Shown here: positions 30,300-40,400 of the stretch, in pieces
How positions within the stretch are numbered: the stretch's first letter is position 1
How the letters are laid out: every line of letters begins with the position of its first letter
Assembly (NCBI GenBank): GCA_033557835.1
Contig: JAWQRO010000179.1
Location: forward strand, 1 to 50,411
From: Helochares maculicollis
Taxonomy: Eukaryota; Arthropoda; Insecta; Coleoptera; Hydrophilidae
Reading direction: 5' to 3'
DNA: 50,411 nucleotides
Position numbers and translations under genes: made by a program
Notes under the pieces: generated by a model
Told to the model about the DNA's origin: nothing
Databases searched by the model: none
The model's input: only the letters and a program-made list of their open reading frames with translations

Positions 30300-31476
30300 C
30301 GAGGTCTGTTCAATAAATATCGCGAATTTTTCGCGGGTTACGTATATTTGAATTTCAATTTTTTGTGTCGTTATGTTGGTACTCATGTCTCTCACTTAAA
30401 CCGACAAGTTCGGCCATTTTGAATGTTCAGTTAATTGTTGACAGCTGCTTTGCTTCAAAAAATGGATCAAAGAAGCTGTATCAAATTTTGTGTGAAAAAC
30501 GAAATTAAGTGGCATTTGGAGAAGCTACCTTGGACCGAAGCAACCTTTATCGGTGGTACAAAATGCTCTCCGAGAAAATGTGAACGACGAAGAGCGTGCT
30601 GGACGGCCGAGCACTTCAACAACAGACAAAAAAATTGATGAAGTGAAGAAAATGGTATTGGCCAATCGTCGAATCACCGTTAGAGAAGTTGCTGAGGACC
30701 TAGACATATCGATTGGCTCGTGCCATTCGATTTTTATCAATGATTTGGGCATGAGACGGGTCGCCGCAAAGTTCGTACCAAAATTGCTCAATTTCGACCA
30801 AAAACAGCTTCGCATGAAAATTGCTAATGAGCTGTTGGACTCTGACCGCGACGACCCAAATTTGCTCCAGAGGGTCATAACTGGTGACGAATCGTGAGTT
30901 TCCGGTTATGACGTGGAAATCAAAACTCAATCATCTCAATGGAAGCTGTCGAACGAACCAAGACCGAAAAAAGCGCGCCAAGTTCGGTCGATTGTGAAAG
31001 TTTTGCTTACCATTTTCTTCGATTGCAGAGGCGTGGTGCATCGTGAGCAATCTGCCAGAAACGCCCGGATTTGTGGAAGAGCAAAAATTGGATTTTGCAC
31101 CACGCTAACGCCCCTGCTCACACATCGTTGCTTGTGCGCGACTTTTTTGCCAAAAACAACACACTAATGATGCCTCATCCACCATATACCCCAGATCTGG
31201 CCCCTTGTGACCTTTTCTTGTTCCCGAAACTAAAGAGGCCCATGAAAGGACGACGCTACGCTAATATTGACGAGATACAGATGGCATCGAAGGAGGAGCT
31301 GAACAACATAAAGGAAAATGATTTTTTTTAAGTGCTTCGAAGATTGGAAAAAACGTTGGCACAAGTGTTTAATATCTCATGGGGATTACTATGAAGGGAA
31401 CAAAATAGATATTCATGAATAAATAATTAATTGTTGAAAAAACACAAAATTCGCGATACTTTTTGAACACACCTCG
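30300..31476 (+). mobile_element. mariner copy 2 with both TIRs and TA duplication
   Basis: The element is flanked by TA at 30298-30299 and 31477-31478. The 5' TIR (30300-30330, beginning CGAGGTCTGTTCAATAAA) and the inverted 3' TIR (31446-31476, CGAGGTGTGTTCAAAAAG) match at 28 of 31 positions. Length is 1177 bp. It is the same family as the copy in satellite array 1. Confidence 0.96.
30462..31331 (+). pseudogene. mariner transposase copy 2, broken, second catalytic Asp replaced
   Basis: The ATG at 30462 opens MDQRSCIKFCVKNEIK. A deletion of about 30 bp then removes the ADAFRxLTVAY part and shifts the frame. GRPSTSTTDKKIDEVKKM, NRRITVREVAEDLDIS, MRRVAAKFVPKLLNFDQKQ and RVITGDES follow. TGDESW is broken by a stop in place of Trp. 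After further deletions (the GRTVN segment is gone) the last frame reads ILHHANAPAHTSLLVRDF, in which the second catalytic Asp (HHDN) is Ala, then PPYTPDLAPCD with the third Asp kept. The tail FPKLKRPMKGRRYANIDEIQ is well preserved to 31331. It is dead on several counts. Much of the sequence between damage sites is nearly identical to copy 1 at 18.1-19.1 kb. Confidence 0.92.
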
Positions 31477-31478
31477 TA

Positions 31479-34400
31479 TATTTGTGCGCTTCATTAAAAA
31501 TCTACATAGCTGTTATTTTCATTTAGTGCAAAACCAACTTAAAAGATGAGTGAACAGAGGAGTTCTTTCGAGATCATGTACAGTTTACTCTATTTTTCTA
31601 TATGAGGTAAGGTTATGCCAACGATTTCTATTTCGTTAATTTATAAGTAATTTACCTGCACGCTTCTGCAATTATTTTGAGCATATACATAGGAGAAGAG
31701 AACTTATAGTCTCAGTTCCCAATTTATAAGCGGGATTTAAGTTTTGAATTACCTCCATACTGATTAGCAATTTTTCTTCTAAATTCTTTGGGGATTACTT
31801 TTATAGATTTCCCAAGAACTTTGTTTTCTAAATGCTCAAAAGAGTTTAGGTCATTTGTTTATTGATATATTCTATCACTTTTATAGGGACTACTTTTCAG
31901 AATTAATTCTTTAGGCAGAGATGGATTTAGAGAAGTAATTTCTTCAGGACTTCAATCCTATTTCAATGTCTATATTTTGAGATATTCTACATTTGCATTT
32001 CAATATTTTCACGTTTGAAAATATGGAATTTGTACCTAGTGTATTGTCGATTGCTGGCGAAACCACGTAACTAGAAAGGCGCATGCCAGAATGGTATACC
32101 TAAACCATTCTCATCAGATAGAAAAATCATTGCAAAGCTTTGAACGGAATTCCACACTCTTAAAACGAAATGAAGGAATAAGCTTTGCTGAACAGTACAA
32201 ATCCTGAGACCTAAGATAGTACCAAATTTCAGCTTGATCGGCTAGAAGGAGCATTCCATTAGTCTTAACAAATGTTTGTTAAATTTTGTGCAGACCCTAG
32301 ATTTTAATTTCTAAAAATATACTAATGGTACCCCGACATTCAACACAGATTACCATAAAAATCTAAACTGATTACAGATGAAACATATGTGTTGGTTAAT
32401 TTTATACAAACAAATAACATTCATCATTCCGTGGAAATCAAGGAATTAGATAACGGGTTTTAGTATTCATTCTGAATATTCATTTCGGCAGGAGCATTTT
32501 ACATTTTTCACCACGAATGAACCGCTCATAATAGTATGTATATACAAACTGAATAATGTAAATACGCCTACATAGCTTCAATGGAGCGCCTTGTTGCATA
32601 AAACTCAAAAGATCCGAACATAGCGTCCATAATTGCGCCATTTAAAAATATAAGCTATTCAAATATGCATTTTATTAGTTTGGTATGTCTACAGAATAAA
32701 CACCACATTTCCTGATAATAAGATTGTGCAAGTGTGGCATGTGTATACTACATTTCCTGTACATGACATGCAGCGAAAAATATATCATCTAATTAACATA
32801 AGACAGATAAACAATAAATGCAGTATTGCGGCGTATAAAAACCGAACGGATAAAAACTTGGTGTCGTTATTTTCATAGAGTGTAAGAATATGAGAGCGCA
32901 GAAAAATAGGAAATGTATCTTGCACGGGATCTCGGTGTTTTCTGTGCAAATAGAGCCAGTTTACCCCTCGGGGAGTTTAATCGCCACGCAACTACACCGA
33001 AGGGGTTTTGCAGATGGGACTTTGAAAGGGGTTAGAATTTGCTTGCATTCATACACTTATGCAAAGCAGTTACATAAATTGTTGTTATACTATGCACACA
33101 GCAAGGGGAAAGGGTAGCAGTGTTGCACACCGCACATTAAAAGCATTCCGCTGCCATTAAATTTGCGTGATTTCGACACTCCAGAGGGTAAAGTGCCTGC
33201 ACATGTGCGCACATAGCAACACCGAATACGAAATTTAAGTGTGAGAAAATCAACCTTCATCAAAATGTAGAAAAATGAAAAAACTCAAAGCGATGAGATA
33301 TCAAAGTTATTCCTGTGAATAGGGAGAACATTTTAGAAGTATGAGCACTCCAATACAACAAAGGTTTGTAGAGAGATTTCTGATGCTAAAAACTTTATTT
33401 CTCGTATAATTCAAGTTTTCCGTTACACTTATTTGATTACAAACATATTTGCAGGAATTTGATCAACAGTTCGTCCTAATGAAAACAGTAGTTCTGTACA
33501 GAATTGATTAATTGGTTGCTATATATTTCTACCTCTAACCGTGTTTCTGAACAAAGTGTTTTTCTCGAAGTTTGTTTTATAGAGCCTAAGGCATTTAATT
33601 TACATATTTAAAATAGCACTTTATATCTTCTTGTGTTACAAAATTTCAACCTTTCTATTCTGGTCAAGGACTGAAATTGCATCAAAGAATTTTCATTCTA
33701 TCAAAAATCATAACTCTAAATGTAAAGGGATTGAAAATCAAGGATTTATGGTGAAGCATTCAAACAATCAAGATTCATTCTGGATTATAAGCTCTGCAAA
33801 ATTAAAGATTATAAGATCTCAGGCTACAGATCATAGATGCAAGAAAATCCATAGCTGCGAAGTAAATCTAAATTACTTCAGACGAAAGATTTTAGTATTT
33901 TAGGACAAAATGTTGTAGAACCAAACATGAAAAATGCTGTGATTTCTATTTAAAACTTACGATTGGTGAGATTCGAGCTTCATAGTTTTTGTGCATAAAT
34001 CCACTCAAAATCATCTATTTTTGTAGCAATTCCTTCATTAGTAAAGAAAAATTTACAGAATATTGCAGCGTTTACTTAAGAAATCATGAAAATATAACAA
34101 AATAAAAATGAAATTATGTCCTTTTAGATCATTCTTTTATAGTGCTTGAAATGATCGAGAAATGAATTTAAGAAAGTCATTCTTTTCTGCGAAATACAGT
34201 AATTAACATAAATGTAATCTTGCCGAGGCAGTTCATGAATTGATCCAATTCAACACCTGAAAGTTTGCATTTCCATCTAAACTCTGTTGTTTACCTAACA
34301 ATTTAGATCTGAAAAGTTGAACTTTTAGTGCACTCAATCGAATCAAAAATTAAAAAAGTTGGTGGTTGAAAAACGTTAACAGTATTAAAAGACATATCCA

Positions 34401-35033
34401 GATCATTTTTAAGAGTGACTTCATAGATTTCTAAAAATCCATTCATTGTTTATATGCTAAAATGTAAATGGTTTTACAGAATCTACAGAGTTTATTATGT
34501 CAATTTTGACTCAAATTTGTTTGTTTCAATAAATCAACATTAATGTGAATATATTCCAGGATTTATTGTCTCAACTTTCATTATGATCGAAGTCGTACGA
34601 GGTTTTAGAACACTTGAAAGCTTTCTATTTGAAATTGAATGCTCTTAAATGTTGACTTAACTTATTGTTGACCGTTGGCTTTATAAAAACTCAAGCAGGC
34701 TGAATATTGTTATGAAACTAAGTAGAAAAACTGATTTTTTTAATATTTTATCTATGGAATTTTAGCTAAGCAGATGCCATTACTGATATATGAAGTAATT
34801 GTGGAATTTTTAGAGCATTTTTTATTAAACTGATAACGGTAGAGGCGGAAAAGCGCCAGTACACCTGATGCAGGCTTTTCTTCTTAGGTTCTCTTGATTA
34901 AGGAATAAACATCAAGGAAAGCATGTATTCGGTGTACCAGAAAGATAGTCATATATAAAACTGACTTAATCTAGCCAAAGAAATATTGTATTGAGTATAG
35001 TAGTTTCCAAAATTATTTCATTACTGTAGTGCG
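31479..35033. other. no gene recognised
   Basis: About 3.5 kb of AT-rich unique-looking DNA. A slightly GC-richer stretch at 32880-33240 holds short open frames without known motifs. No inverted-repeat element, satellite or RNA gene was seen. Old, unrecognisable transposon sequence is possible. Confidence 0.55.
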
Positions 35034-35072
35034 TTGTGCCTGTGCCTGTACTTGTACCTGTGCCTGTGTTGC
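35034..35072. repeat. degenerate hexanucleotide repeat (TGTGCC-like)
   Basis: TGTGCCTGTGCCTGTACTTG and the following bases form a short imperfect 6-bp tandem repeat of about six units. Confidence 0.75.
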
Positions 35073-35211
35073 AGTCAGATAGTGATACGTCTGGAGAGTA
35101 AAGAGGATGTGTTTAAACTTTGCAACCAAGCTCAGAACAGTTTATCCACGAATTTTTTACTATATGCGGCTTTATCACGTCAAAGAGTCGATATGTTTCT
35201 ATTCTAATATA

Positions 35212-36491
35212 TTAGGTGTTGGAAATAATTCGTTGCGTTTGATGAGACATGGCGTGGTTATTGCAATGTTCTGTTATTACCTTCAGAAACAAATTGATCG
35301 TTAAACAGCTGTTATTAGGTACTGTTTTTACGACGCATCTTATTTTTAATTGTTATTAACAACAAATGGCAGCTATTTAATTATGTCAAAATTTATATCA
35401 ACTAAAGTGTTTTTGCGGGGAGTTTTATCACATTATTTTAATGTGAACAAAAGTGCTGCAGAAAGTCATCGGATTTTAGTAGGTTTACGGTGAACATACT
35501 TTAGCTGATCAATCGTGTCGAAAATGGTTTGCGCGTTTTAAGAGTAGTGATTTTGATTTAGACGACAAGGAACGATCTGGACATATAAAATTTGAAGATA
35601 AAGAATTGGAGGATTTACTCGAAGAAAATTTATGTCAAACACTTCAAGAGTTGTCTACATCTTTGTAGCTTGATTTATCCACGGTAGGAAAACGCCTTAA
35701 AGCTTTGGAAATGATCTAAAAGGAAGGAAATTGGGTCCCATATGAATTTAAACCGAGAGACATTGAAAGACGATTTATGGCCTGTGAACTACTTCTTGCA
35801 CGGTACAAACGAAAAAGTTTTCTACATCGTATTGTTACTGGCGATGAAAAATGGATAAATTACGACAATTCGAAACGGAGAAGATCATGGGTGAAGTCCG
35901 GACAACCATCATCATCAGTGGCAAAACGCAATATTCATGGATCTAAGCTCCTCCTTTGTATTTGGTAGGATCAACAAGGTGTGGTTTATTATGAATTGTT
36001 AAAGCCCAATGAAACCATCACTGGGGATCGCTACCGGTTTCAATTGATGCGTTTGAGTCGTGCATTGAAGGAGAAACGGCCGGAATGGAGCAAAAGGCAC
36101 GATAAAGTTATTTTACTGCATAACAATGCTCGATCTCACGTGGCGAAACCAGTGAAAACATACCTGGAAACATTGAAATGGGAAATCTTAACTCACCCGC
36201 CGTATTCTCCAGATATTGCCCCTTCAGATTACCACCTGTTTCGATCAATGGGTCATGGTTTATCAGGGGAAAAATTAACATCTTATGAGGATTGCCAAAA
36301 TTGGATCGATTCATGAATTGCCTTCAAGGACAAAGAGTGTTTTTGACGGGGTATTCGACAGCTACCTGAAAAATGGGAAAAAGTAGTGGCAAGCGATGGG
36401 CAATATTTTCAATAATGTAATTTTTTATATTCATATCAAATAAATCGATATTTTTTAATAAAAAAACGCTACGAATTAATTCCAACACCAA
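35212..36491 (+). mobile_element. full-length (1280 bp) mariner, mauritiana/mellifera/capitata-like
   Basis: TIRs begin TTAGGTGTTGGAAATAATTC at the 5' end and, inverted, TTGGTGTTGGAATTAATTC at the 3' end. TA lies at 35210-35211 and 36492-36493. The length is that of an intact mariner. Confidence 0.92.
35383..36415 (+). pseudogene. mariner transposase with second catalytic Asp replaced by Asn
   Basis: The ATG at 35383 opens MSKFISTKVFLRGVLSHYF, with the first HTH in NKSAAESHRILV. A one-base shift near 35480 leads to VYGEHTLADQSCRKWFARFK. After stops near 35667 and 35717 come NWVPYEFKPRDIERR and LLARYKRKSFLHRIVTGDEKW (first Asp intact). SKLLLCIW follows, broken by a TAG at 35966-35968. Next are GVVYYELLKPNETITGDRYR, VILLHNNARSHVAK (the second Asp of LHDNA is Asn) and PPYSPDIAPSDYHLF (third Asp intact). 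A stop at 36315 precedes the tail LPEKWEKVVASDGQYF, ending at 36415. Length and wording match the Mos1/mellifera/capitata branch of DD34D mariners. It is dead, but indels are few, so reconstruction of the frame by eye is reliable. Confidence 0.93.
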
Positions 36492-36493
36492 TA

Positions 36494-36879
36494 TATCCCC
36501 GATTTCTGTTATGTTTAAGCAGTCCAGTTGTTGGCAGTAGTGATTAGAAATAAAACTTTTGGTCATCTCTCGCGACAATTTGATTCGAAAATAAATGTCC
36601 TTAGTTGAGTGCTTGCCATAACTAATTCACTAGCTTCTGTAAAGCTATGCGAGATGTACACACTTTCTCTCCAGATTTTTCTAATTTTGTTCATGTGTTC
36701 TTCACATGTTGACAAGGGGTTAGAAGTCTGTTCCGATAACTCGAATTGTTAATGATGAATCAAGCTCCAATATTTTAGGTTTACAGGGTTCATCTCGGCA
36801 TAAATTGCCTGATTTAAATGTTTGGAACAGTGTAGAATCGTTTGCATACTTCATTAATCACCAGAAACGACACGTCCGT
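36494..36879. other. no gene recognised
   Basis: A spacer between the mariner and the LINE fragment; its last part may be decayed LINE sequence. No clear open frame. Confidence 0.55.
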
Positions 36880-37395
36880 ATAAGAATTATTTTGATTTTT
36901 TATGAAATTTGTACAATTTAAATTCCTGGGAATGGATATATCCAGCAGTCGGGACGTAGTAAAAGATCTAAGAAACCACTCCAATAAAGCAGCTGCTCTG
37001 TCAGGATGCTTCAGGCATATCATATAGTCAAACCAATACATGGGTATGGATAGCAAGATGAGAGTCTGCAAATCCTACATAAGATCTGTCATGACATATA
37101 GGATCGAGGCACAGGAGGATACTACCAAGACTTAAAGTATGTTGAGAGTTAGTGAGATGAAGACGCTGATAACTAATCCTGGTAAGACTTGGAAAGATCG
37201 GATGAGGAATGATATCTGAGAACAGTGTAATATACTGGACGTATTAAGATTAGGGTGATGGAGAAAAAGAAAGTAGTGTTGTCATATGAAGAGGATTGAG
37301 AATAGCAGACTACCGACTGTACCTTTAAGATCACATGAAAGCTGGATGGACAGCTTAGAGTCTACAAGACAAGAGTTTCCCCGACAGCGGCGTCA
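36880..37395 (+). pseudogene. LINE fragment, C-terminal part of reverse transcriptase ORF
   Basis: Plus-strand translation gives FKFLGMDISSSRDV, then LRNHSNKAAALSGCFRHII, a Q-Y-M-G-M-D-S-K-M-R-V-C-K-S-Y-I-R-S-V-M-T-Y segment and EMKTLITNPGKTWKDRMRND. A diverged basic R-x-S-H-E-S-W-M-D tail follows (usual form GRPRKRWxD). This is the thumb and post-RT region of a non-LTR retrotransposon. Stops at about 37019 and 37133, among others, break it. The catalytic palm is absent. It is on the opposite strand to the LINE fragment at 2345-2760 and covers a non-overlapping part of a similar protein. No tail or target duplication was found. Confidence 0.72.
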
Positions 37396-37567
37396 GCATT
37401 TACATACCAACAACTCTGAAGCAAATAAGAATTCCATATTCCATATTCTTGACAGTGATGGCATTCGGCTCTTATCATTTGTTTTTCTTCGAAATTCCAC
37501 TGCTAGTTTGGCTTCACTAATGTTATCTACTGCGAAGATATCTTTGGCTTTATCAGAGTTGGTTATA

Positions 37568-38493
37568 CTACTGTGATCAAAAAGTAAGGTGAAATTGTCA
37601 TTTAAAACTTCCGGGCATTATGAAGGCAGGTACATTTTTTTCTATGTTGCTAGGACTGTCTATAGCATTTACCAAGCGTCTTTTTGTCAAAAGCTTTAAT
37701 TAGCTCCCACTTACACGTGTTTTTTGTAAACAACCGAAAGTAAATTTTTGGATAGTTACAATAGGTGATTTTGCTGAGCAAAGAACTTGCATCAAATTTT
37801 GTTTGCGAAACGAATATTTATGTGCGGATACATTGAAAATGTTGTGGAAAGCCTTTGGTGATCAAACTAGGGCACAGAAAAAACGTTTATAAGTGGTACA
37901 ACGAGTTCAAAGCGGGCCGAAAACGCGTTGAAGACGATCCGCGCTCTGGACGACCATCAACGTCTACCGACGAGTGCCATGTCCAAAAAATCAAAGATTT
38001 GGTGCTTGAAAATCGTCGACTGATAATTAGAGACCTCGCTGATAATATTGGAATATAATTTGGCTCAACTCAAACAATTTTGAAAGATTTTTTGTGTCGC
38101 AAACGCGTCGTCTCGATTGGTGCCAAATGCACCATGTCATACTGCATTATTTATCCGCGACTCTTTTGCCAAAAACTCGACTCATATCGTTCTGCAACCA
38201 CCATATTCACCTGATTTGGCTCCGTGCGACTTCTGGCTATTCAGCAAACTCAAAAGGCCAATACGGGGATACCGTTTTGATACGATTGAGGAGGTAAACA
38301 CCGTATTAAAGAAGGTTTTGAATGCTATACCGGAAAAAGACTATTCCAACTGTTTAGAAGTCTGGAAAAAGCGTTGGCAAAATTGCGTTTTATCGGACTG
38401 GGATTACTTTGAAGGAAATGAAATTTATTTGGAAGAATAAATAAAGAATTTGTATTTTATAAACAAATTCACCTTACTTTTTGATCAGAGTAG
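37568..38493 (+). mobile_element. internally deleted mariner (926 bp) with near-perfect TIRs
   Basis: The ends CTACTGTGATCAAAAAGTAA and, inverted, CTACTCTGATCAAAAAGTAA differ at one position and continue to match through GGTGAA. TA lies on both sides (37566-37567 and 38494-38495); because the sequence is TATA the exact boundary could shift by 2 bp. The element is about 350 bp shorter than a full mariner. Confidence 0.94.
37766..38440 (+). pseudogene. mariner transposase with catalytic core deleted
   Basis: Translation gives EQRTCIKFCLRNEYLCADTLKM, then NVYKWYNEFKAGRKRVEDD, GRPSTSTDECHVQKIKDLV and NRRLIIRDLADNIGI (both HTH domains), with a stop and two frame changes. At about 38115-38130 the text jumps directly from R-L-V-P, which normally precedes K-T-L-N-F, to N-A-P-C-H-T-A. 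The latter normally follows the second catalytic Asp. The first and second catalytic Asp and everything between them are therefore gone. The tail is well preserved: PPYSPDLAPCDFWLF with the third Asp, then KKRWQNCVLSDWDYFEGNEI, ending at a stop at 38440. It is a deletion derivative that could only move if supplied with transposase in trans. The mariner identity is certain; the subfamily is close to, but distinct from, the copies at 18 and 30 kb. Confidence 0.9.
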
Positions 38494-38495
38494 TA

Positions 38496-40400
38496 TAATA
38501 TTGCTCAAATGGACAAAAGTAATTGTTCTTTTCCTAGCAGCCTAATGATGCTTGTAATTAGCACATTAAGACACGTTAGTTGGTCTTTTATTTCTTGATT
38601 CGCTACAAAAATATGGATCATTATTTTAAGACGATGGAGTGGTTGAAGTGGTTTGTCACGCAAATTTTGTTCCCAGCGTAATATTTTGTAACGTTTCGAT
38701 AATCCTCAGAAGATTGTATCTGTATTTTGAGGTGTTTCACTACTGTTTCAACATCTGTCTTTGCAATTCGATTGAGATCTTTAACGATTTCTTGATGATT
38801 CAGAGCATTATATAAGACAATAGTTGATATCTTTTCTTTAGTATGGGTTTGATTGGTGCTCATTGGATACCTGGCAGCATTAATTTGTTTGTTTTGAGTG
38901 TCCCTATTGGTACTTATTACATGGAAGCCATGTTCCAATGTTAATAAGGGGTCTTCAGATAAAGCTTTTATACATTTTCAATTGGTGAAGTAAGTACACT
39001 GAACTCTTTTTTCGCTAATATAATCCGTTTACCCGAAAGGAACGGTTGTTTTGCTTAAGATATCTAAATATTGGTTTTAAATAGTTTTTGGAATTAATGT
39101 TTTGATGTTCAGCGATTCGGACAAGAGTCCCAAAACATCTGAATTGTTCAGAATATGAAGAAAAGTCAAATCGTGTATTCTAAGTATTCGTTCGAAACTT
39201 GTTAGAACTTGTGACTACTTTGTAGTTCTCTCAACTACGGAGCAAAAATGTTTGCATAATCATTTCTCTGGTCTATGTAATATGAAACTTTAATACTTTT
39301 GGGCCATTGTATTACTTTTCAATGATTGCCCAACAGTTGAGAGATTCAAGATTTTGAACTAATAGAAATTTTGTCACTTCTGATAAATCAGTTTGACCGC
39401 TATCGATCCTTCTTTTTAATATTTTATATATATATCACAAAATTGTAATCAAAACCATTAATTCAAAACTCTATTTTAGCTGATAAGTTTCCAAATCTGG
39501 TTATCTATCTTATTATCTAAATAGTAGTAAACATTTTTCAGCCTAAAGTTGCGTTTTAACAGGTTTGTCTAGTTGAAATATATGTCTTAAAGAATTTTCT
39601 TAATAAAAATTGGAAACAGGTTTAATACAGCCAAATTGCACGAAAGCAAGTCTCTATGAATTTTCTTGTGATCATGTTAGATTATTTAGAAATCCAAACG
39701 AAAGCTTCCTCCCTTTGTACTACAAATATTTTACTGATCTGCTGAAATCTTCCACCATATGCTTAAAGAAAAATCTCAGCTAACATTTCAACTGGGTGTT
39801 ATAAAGTTAGAGAAATATGACTCTAAGCGTCAAAATTTGAAGTTAACTCATCACAGTAAGGTTTGGGATGTAATTTTAAGAGCAACAATAAGGCATCGAA
39901 ATGAATTTCTAATCTGATATGAATACAACACGCCACCAAAGTGGCAAAAAAACAGATCTTCAAATAAACTAGAAATTGACTTTCAACCAAATCACCTACA
40001 TGGAAACTCACCTTTCCCCTTTGTCGCAAACATCTTTCATTTGAAACATTTTTTTCGAAATTCTTTTGTTACCAAGCTATTTCACCGTATCAGGATAAAC
40101 GAATACTTCCTTTGTATGCGAAAATGTAGAAAATCAAAGCAAAGAAGAGATACCAAACTACTTACTATTGGGCAAATAAAAAACTAGAAGTCGTTGGAAG
40201 GTGATATAAATATAAGGTCTCGGTACACGTGCGTGGTATGCCTATCGACAATTCGTGTATTGGTAAGGACAATCGGTAGGTTTTATCAAATTTAAAACGC
40301 ACGGTTGAAATTCTTCAGATGGATATTATTTCTACATTTTAAATACAACTTGCATCGATTCATTAGAAACTCTTTTATTGTAAAATATTTAAAAAAACCG
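38496..40400. other. no gene recognised
   Basis: AT-rich unique sequence. A minus-strand frame of 105 codons at 38621-38938 (start MEHGFHVISTNRD) contains no recognised motif; it is hydrophilic and could be a scrap of a coding exon or chance. Confidence 0.5.

Noticed and set aside
38621..38938. 105-codon minus-strand frame
   Set aside because: Hydrophilic but with no recognisable motif; kept only as a remark in the gap description.
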